From positions 159,680,437-159,744,436 of the forward strand of contig NC_135715.1 in NCBI RefSeq assembly GCF_964656455.1: a DNA stretch of 64,000 bases, read 5' to 3'. The DNA is from Halichoerus grypus (Eukaryota > Chordata > Mammalia > Carnivora > Phocidae). This document shows positions 36,545-51,500 of this stretch, piece after piece. Each line of letters begins with the position of its first letter. Within the stretch, counting starts at the first letter, position 1. Both the position numbers and the translations under genes were made by a program. The notes beneath the pieces were generated by a model that was given only the letters and a program-made list of their open reading frames with translations, did not search any database and was not told where the DNA came from.

Positions 36545-39500
36545 AGAGCACAGCAGGGAGGTAAAGTGGGAGGCCCAGCCCCCTATACTGTGCGCTGACC
36601 CCCTGCCCCATCATGGCCCCAGTTTTTATACGATGTCATCTCTTTTCCTGCTCATAACCACCCTGCAGATCGGGAAACAGGATCAGAGTGCTTGCAGAGC
36701 TTGAACAGTCATACAACAGCTACTAAGTGATAAAGCTGGTCATCAAATTGATAGCTTTTCTTAGCATTTCCAAAGCCCATGTTTCTTTCTCTTCCATCCT
36801 TTCTCTGACTTCTCCCTCCCTTCCTTCCAGACTTCCTTCCATCATGTATATGTGTAATTAAAATGAAATTTCTCTCTTAGAAAATAGTTGATTTGAATTT
36901 TCCAATAAAATTTTTGTAACTTTTTATTTTGAAATCATTGTAAATTTACAGAAAAGTTGCAGAAACATTAAAGAAACTCCCAGTTACTCTTAATTCAGAT
37001 TCCCCGATTATTAACACTTTACTACACTTGCTTAATCAGTCTCTCTTTCTGTACACACACACACACACACATTTTTCTGAGCCATTGGAGAGTAAGTTAC
37101 ATGTTGGTTTACCCCTAAATACTGGTGTGTATTTCCTTAGAGTAAGAACATTATCTTACTTAAAGAATTATCAAAATCAGAACATTCACATTGACATAAT
37201 ATAATTACTTAATCAACAGACCTTATTCAGGTTTTGCCACTTGTCTCAGTCATGTCCTTTATAGCAGGAAAAAAAATGTACCATGGGTCTTAAATAACAC
37301 ATACTTTCCCCGCTCTGCTCTGCTCTCATCCATGCTAGAGAGCCATCCTTAACGCTCGCCATGCAAGGTCTACTTTACCCAGATGTGTTGCTGGGTGGGC
37401 ATGGGCTTTCTGTCCCACATCTCAGGGCAGAGACTATCTCATTTGGCATTGTCTGTCTTTAAGTGAATTTCCAGGGTATTGGCGTCTAGTGCATGTTTGA
37501 AGCTACCATCACCCTAATTTTTCTCTCCAACCCTGATCCCAAGCTCAGAAGGGTCCTAAGGCATACCATCCCCGAGCGTACAGCAAGAGGTCTGGCAGGT
37601 ATAACAGCCCAGCCACTTTAGTTCAAAGCCCATCATGTTTCTTAACTCCACAGCTGTGTTAAACCAGAACATGGTCACGGGCTGCCTGGATGACGTCACT
37701 TGGAAGCTGTAGAAAAGACACCTTGCGCCATCGCCCTTCCAGTATTCCCTTGGCACGCTGTCTTATCAGTGTGTGACTTGGCAGGGCCCGTCTCCCTGCT
37801 TTAAAATTATTATGAATAAAATAATCCTGATCTCAGAGATCAGTTGTGAAGATTCTAAGAGATAACATAAGTGTGCTTGGCATAGAGCTTGGCCCATAGT
37901 AGGGAGACCCATAACTGTGAGCAGTAATTTCTCCTAGGCTGAGATGTTTCTGTTGTTCTCTAGGCAGGATTTCAGTCTACTACTGAGCTAACACCCTGGC
38001 AGGTGCTCATTTAGCACACCCGGTGTTTCCCAGCACCTCCCAATGGGAGCCATTTATGAAACCTGCCTGGGGATTCCTGGAGCTGCCTCCTTTCTGGAAT
38101 TCTGGAATTGGGGGACCCAGGGTAGCACAGGAATGTGCTTTTGACGAGTTTTCACAGAGCTCCAGGTGATTCTTAGGACTAGTGAAATGGGGCAAACACT
38201 CAAAGGGTGGGGCTGTTTTCTGGGAGACAAGGAGGGAGCATTTTTAGCATAAGAGATGAGGTGTGAGCATTTTGGAAATATCCATTTTTAAAGGGGTTCC
38301 TCCACTTGGACCATAGTATGTTCTTGCCTCTGTTCTTGCCATTTGTGTTTTTGTGTGAGTTCAGTTGTTTTTCTTTCCCTTGACATCTTCTTTAATCATT
38401 TAATTCAGTTAAGGAATTTATTCAGTCTCTCTCTTACTTGAATTTTAATTTGTATCCTGCCCCTTACCCTACTGATAAATACGAAAGTGATACAGGATGC
38501 TTTAAAAGGGACATTTATACCACTTTTAAGTTTTCATCTTCTTGACTCACTAGTGTGAGGTATTTTTTTTTTCTTACAATACAGTTGTCATTTGAGTTAA
38601 GAATTTTTGGCCACTTATTTCAGGAAGAGGTAACTGGAGATGATAGTTAAAACAGCACTTTGCCCCTCAGGAATATAGCTGCTCTAAGAAAAACAAATAT
38701 TTAAAAGATAAACTATGTGGAGCACTAACGACATCAAGTCTTAGACTGTGTTCTTGAAGGGAGTGAGATTATTGTTTGTTTTTATTCTGTGTGAAAATAT
38801 ATTTGGCCCCTTCCTAGCCCTGATGTCATAGCACTGGGAGGGCATTAAAAGCCCCCATTCACAAATAAGCCAGCCGAGGCTGGGAGGCGTGTGATTGAGC
38901 AGGGATCAAACTGATCTAATTTCCCAACCCTGAGGCGAACGTCTCTCTCTACGTGATGCCACTTCTCATTTCTCTCTTTTAAAATTCCTTTAGCCAGAAC
39001 GGGCTTTACCCTGGAGAGCACAGAAGGCAGTCTGTGCAGCAGGATTTGCAAGAGATCTAGGAGCCCTGAAACCGAGATTATCTTCCCCACGTCCTGTCCT
39101 ACTGGGCATAACACAGATGGACTCCTGTATATCTTAATGGGTTTTCAGGCTTTAAGGGCTTCTTATTAAAATGGAAATGTGCCTAAACCCATAGTGGAAT
39201 AACATTTTATCTCGGGGATTAGCTGATCAAATTAGTTGATCAAATTAGTTGAGAGCAATACCCTGAGAGGAAGAGAGGGAGGGCCCTGTGGGGGGGAGGG
39301 CTGCAGGATGGACGGCGCAATGTAACAGGGTTCTAAAACTTGGCCTGCTTTCCAGATGTGAGCAGAAAGAGCTCTAATAGTTTGTAGCTTTTCATGTGTT
39401 AAGTGAAGTAGGTATTTAACAAAATAAATTCTGAGTGGATAGGTGGGAACACTGATATGGTAAACCATGAATTTGAGCCCACTGACAAGTGGATTTTTCA

Positions 39501-42500
39501 ATGTGCGGTCTTTGATAAAACTTTACATTAAAATTGAGATTTGAGGGGCACTGGGGTGGCTCAGTCAGTTAAGCATCTGCCTTCAGCTCAGGTCATGATC
39601 CCAGAGTCCCGGGATTGAGTCCCACATCAGGCTCCCTGCTCTGCAGGGAGTGTGCTCTCTCTCTCTCTCTCTGCCCCTTACCCTGCTCGTGCTCTCTCTC
39701 TCTCACTCTCTCAAATAAATAAATAAAATCTTTAAAAAAATAAAATTGAGATTTGAGTTTTGACATTTTAATTTTTATATTTTATAAATGAAACATAATC
39801 TCATTTTTCTGTATTTTTTCTTTATTCAGATTTTGGATAAGATAGGAAATCCAATACAAAAGATTTCTTTGGGAATCTCCCTTAAACCATCTGAAAATCA
39901 CTGTTATTGGATACATTCTTAATTTTTTAAAGTTCTGCCTTTCACCTAACTAACATAATGGCTGGTCATAATTGTATTCTGGTTTTTTTTGTCTGTTTAA
40001 TTTTTTTCCCCCTATCTTCCAATGGCTTAGTTGAACATTTTTCAGCACTCCATTTTGATCTATCTGTAGTATTTTTGAGTCTATCTCTTTGTCTAGTTTT
40101 TCTGCTGGTAGTTCTAGGTGTATTTTACATATATATAATATATAAATTACAATATATCTGGTAGCAACATTTTATCAGTTTGCGCATAGAAATTTGCCTT
40201 TCTTCACATCCTTTTACTCTCTCATTTGTAATAGTCTTAAAAAATTTCCTCTTTATAGTCTGAGTACTACATGAAACAATGTTAAAATTTTGCTTTCAAT
40301 GCGATTTGTAAAATTCAAGAGGAGGAAGAAAGTCTGTTGTTTACCTGTATTTGTAGTCTTTCCATTGTTCTCTCTCCTTCCTGACGTTCCAAGATTCCTC
40401 TAAAAAAATCATTTCTTGTCTGTTTCAAAAACTGTCTTTAGCCATTATTTTAGGATAGGTCTGTTTAAGACAAATTCTTAGTTTCCTTCATCTAAGAATG
40501 TCTGGATTTCTTTTTCATTCTTGAAGAATATTTTTGCTGGATATAGATTTCTGAGTTTATAGGTCATTTAGCAGTTGAAGAAAGATGTTGTACCTTTCCT
40601 CTAGTCTCCATGGTTTCTGATGAGAACTCTGCCTTGTGAAGAATCTTCCCCCCTGTAGGCGAGGTAGTGTTTTCCTCTGTCTGCTTCCAAGATATTTTCT
40701 TATTTTTACTTTTCAGAAGTTTGACTCTGATGGGTCTTGGCATGGATTTCTATGGATTTATCATATTTTCAAATATTCACTCAGCTTCTCGAATCTGTAG
40801 GTTTGTGTCTTTTGCCAAGTTTAAGAAATTTTCAGGCATTATTCCTTCAAGTATTTGATGTCAGTGACCCAAATGTGCAGTCTTTTTATAGTCACACAGG
40901 GTCCTAAAGCTCTGCTCATTGTCTTTTCAGTCTCTTTTTTTCTGATGTTCAAGTTAGGCAATTTCTGTTGTTCTATATTCTTGATTACTGATTATTTCCT
41001 CTGTTGTCTCTATTCTGTTGTTGAGCTTTTTCCATTGAGCCTCTTAAATTTTGGTTGTTGTATTTCTTAGTTCTAAAATTTCCATTTGGCTCTTTTTGTA
41101 TCTTCTGTTTCTTTGCTGAAATTTTCCATTCTTCCATTTGTTTTAAGTGTTTATGTAAATGCTCACTGAAGTATTTTTATGATGGCTGCTTTAAAATCCT
41201 TGCTAGATAATTCCAGCATCTGTGTCATCTTGGTGTTGACATCTGTTGATTGTCTTTTCTCATTCAAGTTGAGTTCTTGGTATAATGAGTGATTTTCAAT
41301 TGTATCCTGGTCATTTGACTATTCTGTTTTAAGACTCTGGATCTTATTTAAATCTTCTATTTTACCAGAACTCATCTGACCCCATGTTGGTGGGGAAAAG
41401 GGGTTTCTGCCTTGTTATTGCTAGGTGAAGGGTGGAAGTCCAGGTTCCTCGTGTGGTTTCCAGTGATACCGCCACAATGCAAGGTTTAGGGCATCTCATT
41501 ATAGCCTGACAAGGGTGGAAGTCTAGATTTTTCCATCCAACTTTTGCAGATAGGGATGGGGCCGCAGTTTTTTCACTGGGTAGTGTGGTTATTTTATAAA
41601 AATTTTCTTGCTAGGCTTCCCGTCTCTTGGTCCTTTGGCTGGAGAAAGTAGGCTTTTCTTGGGGCCTTTCTTTCTGTCTTTTCCTATTGATATTTTGGGA
41701 TTGCTGGCTTCTCTGGTACCAAGTCTGGGATATATGAAGCAAACGGCAACAACAAAGAACATAACTCACTAAACTCACCATGTGTCTTTCCTTGGATCCC
41801 AAACTTCCTAGCTGGTCTGCCTTCTCTCTACCTTTCAGAGTCTTATATTTCTTTTGCATATAAATAAATAAAGTTGTGTGCTGTACTTAGTAGAAGGAAA
41901 CAAGAGAAGTGCATTACTCCATCTCATCTTGGACCAGAAATCTCCTTTCCATAGTGTTCTGACTGACTCTAGAATGTCGCACACCTTTTCCTAGAACTCT
42001 GTGACCTACCATACTGGGAGACCTGACAGATACCCATACAGAACTCTGCTTCAAATCTGCAGATATAATGAAAGCCAAGTGTTCGTGGCCCTTAACTGTG
42101 TAGCTTGCTGTCCTAGCAATAGCACTGTTGGTGGAATTTCTCAGTAATGGGATAACAGCTGGGGAATTCTACCTGTTCTATCTGAAAGCCTCCTTGACTC
42201 TGTGTACTTTCCTATAACAGGTGAAATACATATGGGAGGTCAAGAACATTTTTATATGGAAACCCAAAGCATGCTTGTTGTTCCCAGAGGAGAGGATCAA
42301 GAAATCGATGTTTATGTTTCTACACAATTTCCCAAATACATACAGGTAACATGGGGCCATTGCAGAGGAGAGGTGGCTAAATGGTTTCTGCTGGCAAAAT
42401 ATACCAAGAGCAATTAGAGACAAAAATGTCACTGCAGGAACTGAAGGAATTTGGAGTACTAACAGCCCTATCCATTTGGGTATTAATAGCTGTACAATTT

Positions 42501-45500
42501 CAGAGCTTTTAAGATAATGTTATGAAAGTAGGCACCTTTTGTTTGTGGATTTATAACTTCAGAACCAGTTATGGAGTCAGCAGATCTCTTTTGCTGTACT
42601 CTTGGCATTGTTAAGAATACAAAAGGAAAAAGAGGAAAGCCTGCCCTCCAAAGATTATAAGTACCCAACTCTCATGAAGCAGTTAGGAAATGGTATTGGA
42701 CAGAATGGAACTTAATACTTAATCAGCTAAGTCAGAATTTATTCAGACGGAAGAATTAAGAGAAAAGAGGGTTTGCTGAGGGCTAGAATCATCCAGAAAG
42801 TCCATGAAGATGAAGTCTTCAGTTTGGATTTGTAATGAGAATGAGGTTTATCTAGATGGTGAGAAGAGAGGCCATTTCTAGGCAATTCCACACCAAGATC
42901 AAATGCCACTCCTTTATCATTCATTCATTCATTCACTCATTCTTTCTGTAAACACATATGGCCTCTATCCTGTATACCAGGCAGCATGCATGTAAGAAAG
43001 CTGGCACAAAGACTGCCCAAGCTGGCATCAGGGATGCATTCAGGAGTGGCTAGTTGAAACATCAGGGTGAAAGCAAGGGGAACAAAGCAAAGGGGTTGAT
43101 TCAGTAGGTCATACAAGCCGATGTTATTACCAGAGCAGGTAGAAATGTGGGAATGTGTGGACTGAGGCCTTTTAGAAGCTGGAACATTAAGAAGGGTCAG
43201 GTGAGTCCCATTCCATTCCTGTCTGCTACTCACTCCCTATGTGATTTTGGGCCCATTGCTTCATCCCCCTGGGGCTCCACATCCAGAAACATGAGTTGTT
43301 AAGATTAAATGACCTCCCAACATTAGGATGGCAAGGAAGAGCAAAACCTGCATCCAGGGAGGACCCACAGGTCAACTCAGCAATAATCCAGATGGGAGGT
43401 GAGAAATTTCTCCAGTGGAGACAGCAGAATGTGGGAAAAAGATCCAGTCTGAGAGACGTGTGCAAGGCCTCAAAATCTCGCTGCTTCAGGAAATGTATCC
43501 CAAGGGATTAGTATGTAAAGGATACTTTGGTTATGGTTCATAGGGGAATTTTTCAAAAATTTATTAGCACAGGGGTGCCTGGATAGCTCAGTCGGTTATG
43601 CATCCAACTCTTGATTTCGGGTCAGGTCATGATCTCAGGGTTGTGGGATTGAGTCTTGCATTGGGTTCCATGCTGGGTGTGGAGCCTGCTTAAGATCCTC
43701 TCTCTCCCTCTGCTCCTCCCACCCCCACACTCCCCTCATGCTGTCTCTCAAAAAAAATTATTAGCACAAAAATATCCCATTGATACTGAAAGGACTACTT
43801 AATGATAGTTCTTGCAATGTCATAATAGCTAAATGCCACTGAGATCAGTTGTGGATGTATGCTTAGGTTATTGGCAACTGTCCTGTTATTTAGTATAACT
43901 ACACAGTTTCTGTATTGTGTGCAACATTTTGAAATCAAAACGTGTAAAGGCTGCCCCACTCCCTTGCTGCAGATGGATCAGATTAATGGGAACTATTATC
44001 ATTCACAGGACATAGTTGCTTCGACCCTGAAGCTCCCAGCTAACAAGGTCATGTGTCATGTAAAGCGAGTTGGTGGGGCTTTCGGGGGGAAGGCTTTCAA
44101 AACCGGCATCCTGGCAGCCATCACTGCGTTTGCCGCCAACAAGTAAGTGGAGAAAATCTGCTAAGTAGACTAAAAATAAAATGAAGTCATGCTGTGCATT
44201 CTCAATATTGGGGTTCAGGAGAAAGAATTTGGGTTAAGATTATTTAAAATCACATATGGTATACAAATACACAAAGCTGCCATTTTATTACAACTTTTTA
44301 ATCTTATATTGTCATACCAGATACTAAGAACCAAAGTGAGACTCAATTACTGAAAAGAATGAAAGCCACAGTAAAAATACCTGAAGAGTAGACAGAAACA
44401 AGTCCCAAATGGATGGTGGTTACTTGTCCTTAGCACCTGTATGTGTATATAGGTCAGTTCAATGGTTTGAAAAAAGTTCAATCTTTTATAAATATGTATA
44501 ACACACATATATAAAATCCTTTATGTGTATTTATATATAATAATTGCTATATTATATATGCTATATAATATAGATATTAAATATATAAATAAATGTGTTC
44601 ATACATACATTTTCTTGATTTAAATGGAGATTTTTGCTTTTGTGGATGCTTACCTTTATTTACATTGCCATTTCCCTTTAAGGATCTCAAAACATTACCA
44701 TAGGAAATTGTCTTTGGAGCAGGCACATGTAGAAGGCTTTGATTTCTTTGCTGAATAATATAAGTCAGTTTCTGTATCCCATGAAGCAAAATGACCTTCA
44801 TTCCAGATCTGTCCTTTCAGGGAGCACTCGGTAATCAGAAACCACCTGAGTTCCTCCATTTGTAATCAAGTCTATAATGTGGTCTTGGGACCATTTCCCT
44901 ATAGCAGAGGTTGTTATCACAATGGGAAATACTCCCAAAGCAATACCCTAGAGCCCCTGACACCCAAGACCCTCCCTTGCATAAGTAGCGAATGCCAGGC
45001 ATTGTACCCTGACCCAAAGGGAGGGGAGGCCACTGTGCATGCCTGAGATCAGGACAGCCCCAGGGCAGTAGTTCTGTTGTCCTGTAATGTATGTGGATTG
45101 GCATCCACTCCAGCTCTCGCTGAGAGTTATATAATCCCCAGATAGTAGCTCTTTGGTATACAGTTTACCACTCTTTCTTTTTTTCTGCTTTAGACATGGT
45201 CGTGCAGTCCGCTGTGTTCTGGAGCGAGGAGAAGACATGTTAATCACTGGAGGCCGCCACCCTTACCTTGGAAAGTACAAAGTGAGTAGAAGAAGAGTGG
45301 GGATGGAAAGGATTTATGTTATCAAGATAACATTGCATGGTTGCAGAGGGCAGCGTTGGGCTGCTCTCTCCTGGGGACTAACAATGAGCAAATCAACAAA
45401 CCCTGCTTCTGTTTAACTTTCTATTCCTTGTGCTCACTGATTATCGGCTGGTTCACATCTGCTTTACTCAGGGAGCACTTGGTAATCAGAAACCACCCGA

Positions 45501-48500
45501 GTTCCTCCATTTGTAACCAGTCTATAATGTGGTCTTGGGACCATTTCCCTATAGCATTTGTAACCAATCTATAATGTGGTCTTGGGACCATTTCCCTATA
45601 GTGAAAAAGTACTAACTGGATTTGGCTGATACAGAGTGAATGACTGGAAAACATGTGAGTATATATACATCTATGAAAGTAGATCTGATAACCGGACTAC
45701 TTCCACATTTTCTTAAAAATAGAATAATTCCCAATAGTGTTCTGTGAAATTGCAATTATTTGCCAACAGTTTCCTCATTTTTCAATATATAAAGGTTATT
45801 TCTATAAAACTCTGTCCCAGAAATTCCTAGGAAAATTTCCATAGCAGAAAATAATTATTCTTTTGCTTTATAAGAAATAAATTAACTTGTCAGAATGGAT
45901 TAACTGCCATAATAAATAACTAAAAACTCTCAGGGGCTTAAACCTGTATTGTGTTATTTCTTGCTCAAGTAACAGCTCAGTATAATCAGCAGGGGTTGTG
46001 GAGAAGGGGAGAGGAGAGGACTCTGCTCCGAAAAATTATTCAGAGACTTAAACTTTTTCCATCCAGTAGTGCCACCATCATCCCCTCAGACTGCATCATG
46101 TGGTATGGAAGTCACAAGGCTCGTATGGCTATTCACGTGTAAATTTAAATTAACTAAATTAAATAAAACAGAAAATTCAGTTCCACAGTTGCATTAGCTG
46201 TATTTCAAGTGCTCAGTAACTACATGTGTCCAGTGGCTGCCATATTGGACATGTAGATATAGAACATTGCCATCATCTCGGAAAGCTCTATTGTAGAGCA
46301 CACCTTAGGGACTCTGAGTCCTTCACTGAGTCTTCTGCAGAGGACAGAACACAAGGAAAGAGGGAGAACATGGAGTGTTGTGTGTGGGGTGTTTTAGGCA
46401 CCAGGTGTGTTAAATGTGGGCCTTGCTTCTGTTCACGTGTGTTGAGCCAGGACTTTGTCACCTAACTACGAGGGTGGTTGGGCAACGTAGTCTTCCATGT
46501 GCCCAGGATGAAAGATAACAACATCTGTTGAACACAGCATCATCTCCCCCACAACTGGTGTACCTGCATACATATTTTTAGGAGATAATGGATGTATTTA
46601 TTTCAACTCACGTTCACTCTGAGCTATGTTTTGAATTTGATTTAGTTTAACAAAGATTTATCAGAGTGAACTTTGTTCTGACAGAGACTACATTTTAGGG
46701 AATGAGGGGAAATAAAACTTACACATATGAAGTCATCATGAAAACATAATGTCAGGTTAAAAGATGAGATGCACGTGGTAATCCTATGAGGAGAGAGGAA
46801 TATGGGTTGCAGTATGTTCATGAGACATCTTAGAGAAGGTGAAACATAACGGGCCTTCAAGAACAGATGGGCAGAAAGAAGACATATGGGTGGTGGGAAT
46901 AGTAAGAGCAAAAACACAGAGGAGGGATCAACATGGCATGTTTGATGGGGGTGGCGGTAAGGAGAGAGGGCAAATTAGAATACACAGTAATTACTGAGGG
47001 CTGGTGGAAAATAAGGTTGGTTAGGTTAAGTGATGCCAGACTGAGAGAGGCCTAGAGTTTCAGGATGGGGGTTGAAATTTGATCTTGTAAGAAAGAGTAG
47101 GACTGGGTAGATCCTTGATCAGTCAAGTGTCATAACCAAACACAGGTGCATTGGGGAAGGTAATATGATGGCATTGGGCAGGATGGCCCAGGGAGGAGAG
47201 AGGGCGGAGGCAGGCGAACCATTAGGAAGCAGCTGAAGCATTCAGACATGAAGTATTTTGGGTCTGAGCTGTGATAGTAAGATGTAGAAGAAATGAGTCC
47301 AAGAGCCATGGTAGTATAAAATAAAATAGGAGTTGGTGGCAAACTTGGCAAAGAACAAGGGAGAATAAAACCAGAAACATGACTTGGAGGTTTCTAGGAG
47401 AAAGCACCAAGTTGGAAGGAGGAACCAATCTGGAAGAACAATGATGGATCTTGTTCCTTCACCAATATGGTTCCTTGTACTTCACCAATATGGAACCTTA
47501 TTAAAAGGACTTGTTACAGCTACAGAAGCCTTAAGCATTGTGGTGATTATAATTATGAGAAAATGATGCTTTCTGATGTAAAGACAAAAGATGATATTAA
47601 TAACACTTATAATAGTAATATTAATAATTTATATTTAGAACACTTGCTGTGTTTCAGTCACTCACCTGTAATTTTCTATGCATTATTTTCTTTATTGCCA
47701 TTTCGCAGATAGGTTATAGAGCTTGCCTAAGATCACAGAACTAGTTAAGTGGCAGAGCCAGAACTCAAACTTCTGGAATTCATAGGCCGTGCCCTTGACT
47801 ACGACTTTGGTTTGAATTTGGTTCCATTCAACAAAAATCACAAAGTGAACTCTAATAAGTTCAGAGATACTGAAGCAGAGTGCAGATGGAAAGCATGGAT
47901 ATTGGATACATATGAATCACAGAAAAGATATTTATGTAAAAGACCTCGAGTAGCACCGAATGCTGCTGAGAGTTTTCATCAAATTGGGACCTCTGAGAAA
48001 AATGTGCTGAGTCCATTCAGAGCAGGCCACCAGATTCGGAGATTAGAAGATGAGGTGGCCTCGGGGGAGAAAGTTCAGGTAGAAACGTGGAGCCAGAATT
48101 CAAGGACTTGTGGCAAGAAAGGGAGGTTACGAACTATGCGGTTGATTTGCTTTCAGAGGAAAGAAAAGGGTTGGTAGAACAATAGTGATGAATTTTCCAG
48201 GAGGGGTTTTTGTTTGGTTTGCTTTTATATCTTTCTCTACACTTACTTTCTCCTTTTTTAAATTATTTTCAGTTGTGGCAGAATACACACAACATAACAT
48301 TTACTGTCTTACCCGCGTTTAAGTGTAGTTTGGTGGCATTAAGCACGTTCACATTGTTGCACAACCATCATCACCATCCATCTCTGGGATTCTTCTCATC
48401 TTGTAAAACTGAAACTTGGCACCCACTAAGCAATATGTCCCCATTTCTTCCACCCCAGCAGCCCCTCAGAAGCCACCATTCTACTTGCTAGGAATTGGAC

Positions 48501-51500
48501 TACACTAGGTGCCTGATATAAATGGAATCGAACAGTATTTATCCTTTTGTGACTGGCTTATTCCACTTAACATAAGGTCCTCAGAGTTCATCCATGTTAT
48601 AGCAGGTGTCAGAATTTCCTTCCTTTTTAAGGCTGAATACTATTCCATTGTATGTACCACATTTTTTCGATCCATTCATCCATTGATGGACATATGGGTT
48701 GCTTCTACCCCTTGGCTATTGGGAATAATGCTGCTGGGAACATAGCTGTACCAACAGCTCTTTGGGACCCTGCTTTTAGTGCTTTCAGATAAATACTCAA
48801 AAGTGGGATTGCTGGATTATATTGCTATTTTTAATTTTTTGAGGAACGGCCTACTGTTTTCCACAGCAGCTCCACCATTTCACATTTCCACCAACAGTGC
48901 ACAAGCAGTCCAATTTCTCCACATGCTCACCTACACTTATTATTTTCAGTTACTGGCTGGTTGCTTGGTTGTGTTTTTATAGTAGCCAGAATTCTAATGG
49001 ATGTGAGGTGGTATCTTGTGATTTTGATTGGCATTTCCCTAATGACTAGGGATGTTGAGCATCTTTTCATGTGTTGATTGGGCATTTGAATACTGTCTTT
49101 GGAGAAATGTCTATTCAGTCAGGTTGGGTTTTTTGTTGTTGTTGTAGGAGTTCATATACATACTGGATATTAACCCCTTATTAGATATATGATTTGAAAA
49201 ATTTTCTCCCGTTCTCTGGTTTGCCTTTTCACTCTGTTGATTGTGTTCTTTGATATATGGAAGTTTTCAATTTTGCTGTCGTCCAATTTATCTATTTTTG
49301 TTGTTGTTGCCGGTGCTTTTGTCATATCTAAGAAAGCATCACCAAATCCAATTTCATGAAGCTTTCTATCCATGTGAGGAGGACTTCCAAGTGACAAAGT
49401 AAAATGTAGAGAGACATGGTCCCCAGCACCAGCATTAAAGATCAGTTCTCTTTTCCTAGGCTGGGTTCATGAACGATGGCAGAATCTTGGCCCTGGATAT
49501 GGAGCATTATAGCAATGGAGGCGCCTCCCTGGATGAGTCATTACTTGTAAGTGCTTTAAGAAGCAAGTTCACATTCTGGAAAGTATTACATAAAATGATA
49601 CAATTTAGAAGCTGTTCAATAGTTAAATAATATTTTAATAAATAAATAAAGACCCACATTGCAGGGATAGCCATGTGTTACTTACTGGTGCCCCCAGAGT
49701 GAGCCCAGAGATACTGGCTAAGTCTGTGTCTGTATATTATCGCCATGTTTCCCGTACTTAGAGTTCTTTTCCCAAATGCAAGCATTAGACCTCACCCACG
49801 GCTCTGTTGACGTTCTGGCCTGGATCATTCTTTGTTGTGGGGCTGTCCTGTGCATGGTAGGATGTCGGGCAGCATTCTTGGCCTCTATGACTAGATGTCA
49901 GTGACACAGTACCTTCTAGTCTCAACAACCAAAAGTGTCTCCAGACATTACCAGGGAAGACAGAGGACAAAATCACCCCTGGTTGAGAACCAGTGCGTTA
50001 GACCAAATACCAAAACATTTTTTTTCATGCTCTGTGGGATATTTTATTCATTACATTCTGTAGACCCAGTCTTTAGAGCCTATGAATGCCTCAAAGTCTT
50101 TGGCAGATGTCTGAAACCTGGGGAAAAAATGCATTAGCCCTAAAATATGAAAATAAAAAATGATGATTTCAAAAGAAAAATTATTCAAATCCTTAAAAAT
50201 TATTTTATAACAAAAATTCTTTTAATTTAGGACATGGATCTATTCTAGCATGTTTGATGTGATGTAGAGAGGGTTGGTCATTTCCTGCCTGGTTTTGGTC
50301 TTAGGTCTCAGGAGGGCAAAATAGGTATGGAAGGATGAGAATCTGATCACACCAACTCTGGATTTCCCAGGTGATGGAAATGGGACTTCTGAAAATGGAA
50401 AACGCTTACAAGTTTCCCAACCTGCGCTGCCGGGCGTGGGTGTGCAGAACAAACCTTCCATCCAACACAGCTTTGCGTGGCTTTGGCTTTCCTCAGGCGG
50501 GGCTCATCACTGAGTCCTGTATCACCGAAGTGGCAGCCCGGTGTGGTCTGGCCCCTGAGAAGGTACGGCTAAACTAGTCTCTCACACACAAGACATCAGG
50601 CTCCAGGGCAGGGAGGACCATCGGGGGTCGTTCAGGTTGAGGAGTTTGGATCCAGAGGGGCTAAATGATGTGCCCGAGGTAACCCAGCTAACTAGTTAAG
50701 ACAGAGCCTGGACTCCAAAGTTCAGTGATCCTACTCAGGCTCTTTCCCAAAAATCCTGGAGACAGAGGATATTGAAGAGGGAGCTTTGGATTCCAGCTCA
50801 TTCATTGAGAAGTCTCCATCGGCCAGGGATATAACTGCTGCCAACGAGTTCTGTCAAGCCCTTCTTTTTTCTGCTTCCTGGACGTCTCAGGCAGCTGTCA
50901 GAAAGTTTCAGTCATTTCAGTTACTAAAATAGTTTCCTTTCTGTTCCTGAAGTCTCGGTCCCAGTTTCATTCATTAACAAGCTCTGTTCCCCCCCACCCC
51001 CATGCCTCTTGCACTCAGAATCCTGGAGCCAAGTTAGGGTGGGGAGACACGGCGTGCTTCCCCCGCCTGCCCCCCGCTCTGTGCCTTCTGCTGTGCCGTT
51101 GGGGCAGAGAGGGAGAGGAGGACCAGAGGGAACAGCCTCTGCCCAGCGAGCTCTCGGCCCTTCCTTGCTGAGATGCGGCCACTTTTCAAGTATGTTTCTG
51201 TGGGCTCCATTTCTGCTAGCTCTCTCACAAATGGACAGCCTCTGTGAGGGTGGGTTACATTTCCAGCCGCCCTCAGCTGGTACCTCCGGCAGGTTTCCTC
51301 ATGCCTGTTTGCCCCGTGCTGCAGCAAACCTTGGAAAGCCCCAGTCCCCACTTCATCTGCCTTCCTTCTTTCCATTCAATATTAGAATCGGTGGCCCTAG
51401 GCAGGAGCCATTTTCTTTATGTCTCTTGAACTCCTGGGGGTCCCTGCTCCTCCCTTCTGGTCGTCTCAGCACAGCCTCCTTCCCAGATGTGCTGGCGCCT

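Noticed and set aside
44817..45603. CRISPR-like or satellite array
   Set aside because: Only three imperfect copies, no spacer regularity, and the DNA is mammalian. It is a local duplication.
47749..48177. 142-codon + strand open frame in intron 23
   Set aside because: It begins inside an antisense MIR and has no recognisable domain or splice context. Its composition is unremarkable, so I treat it as chance.
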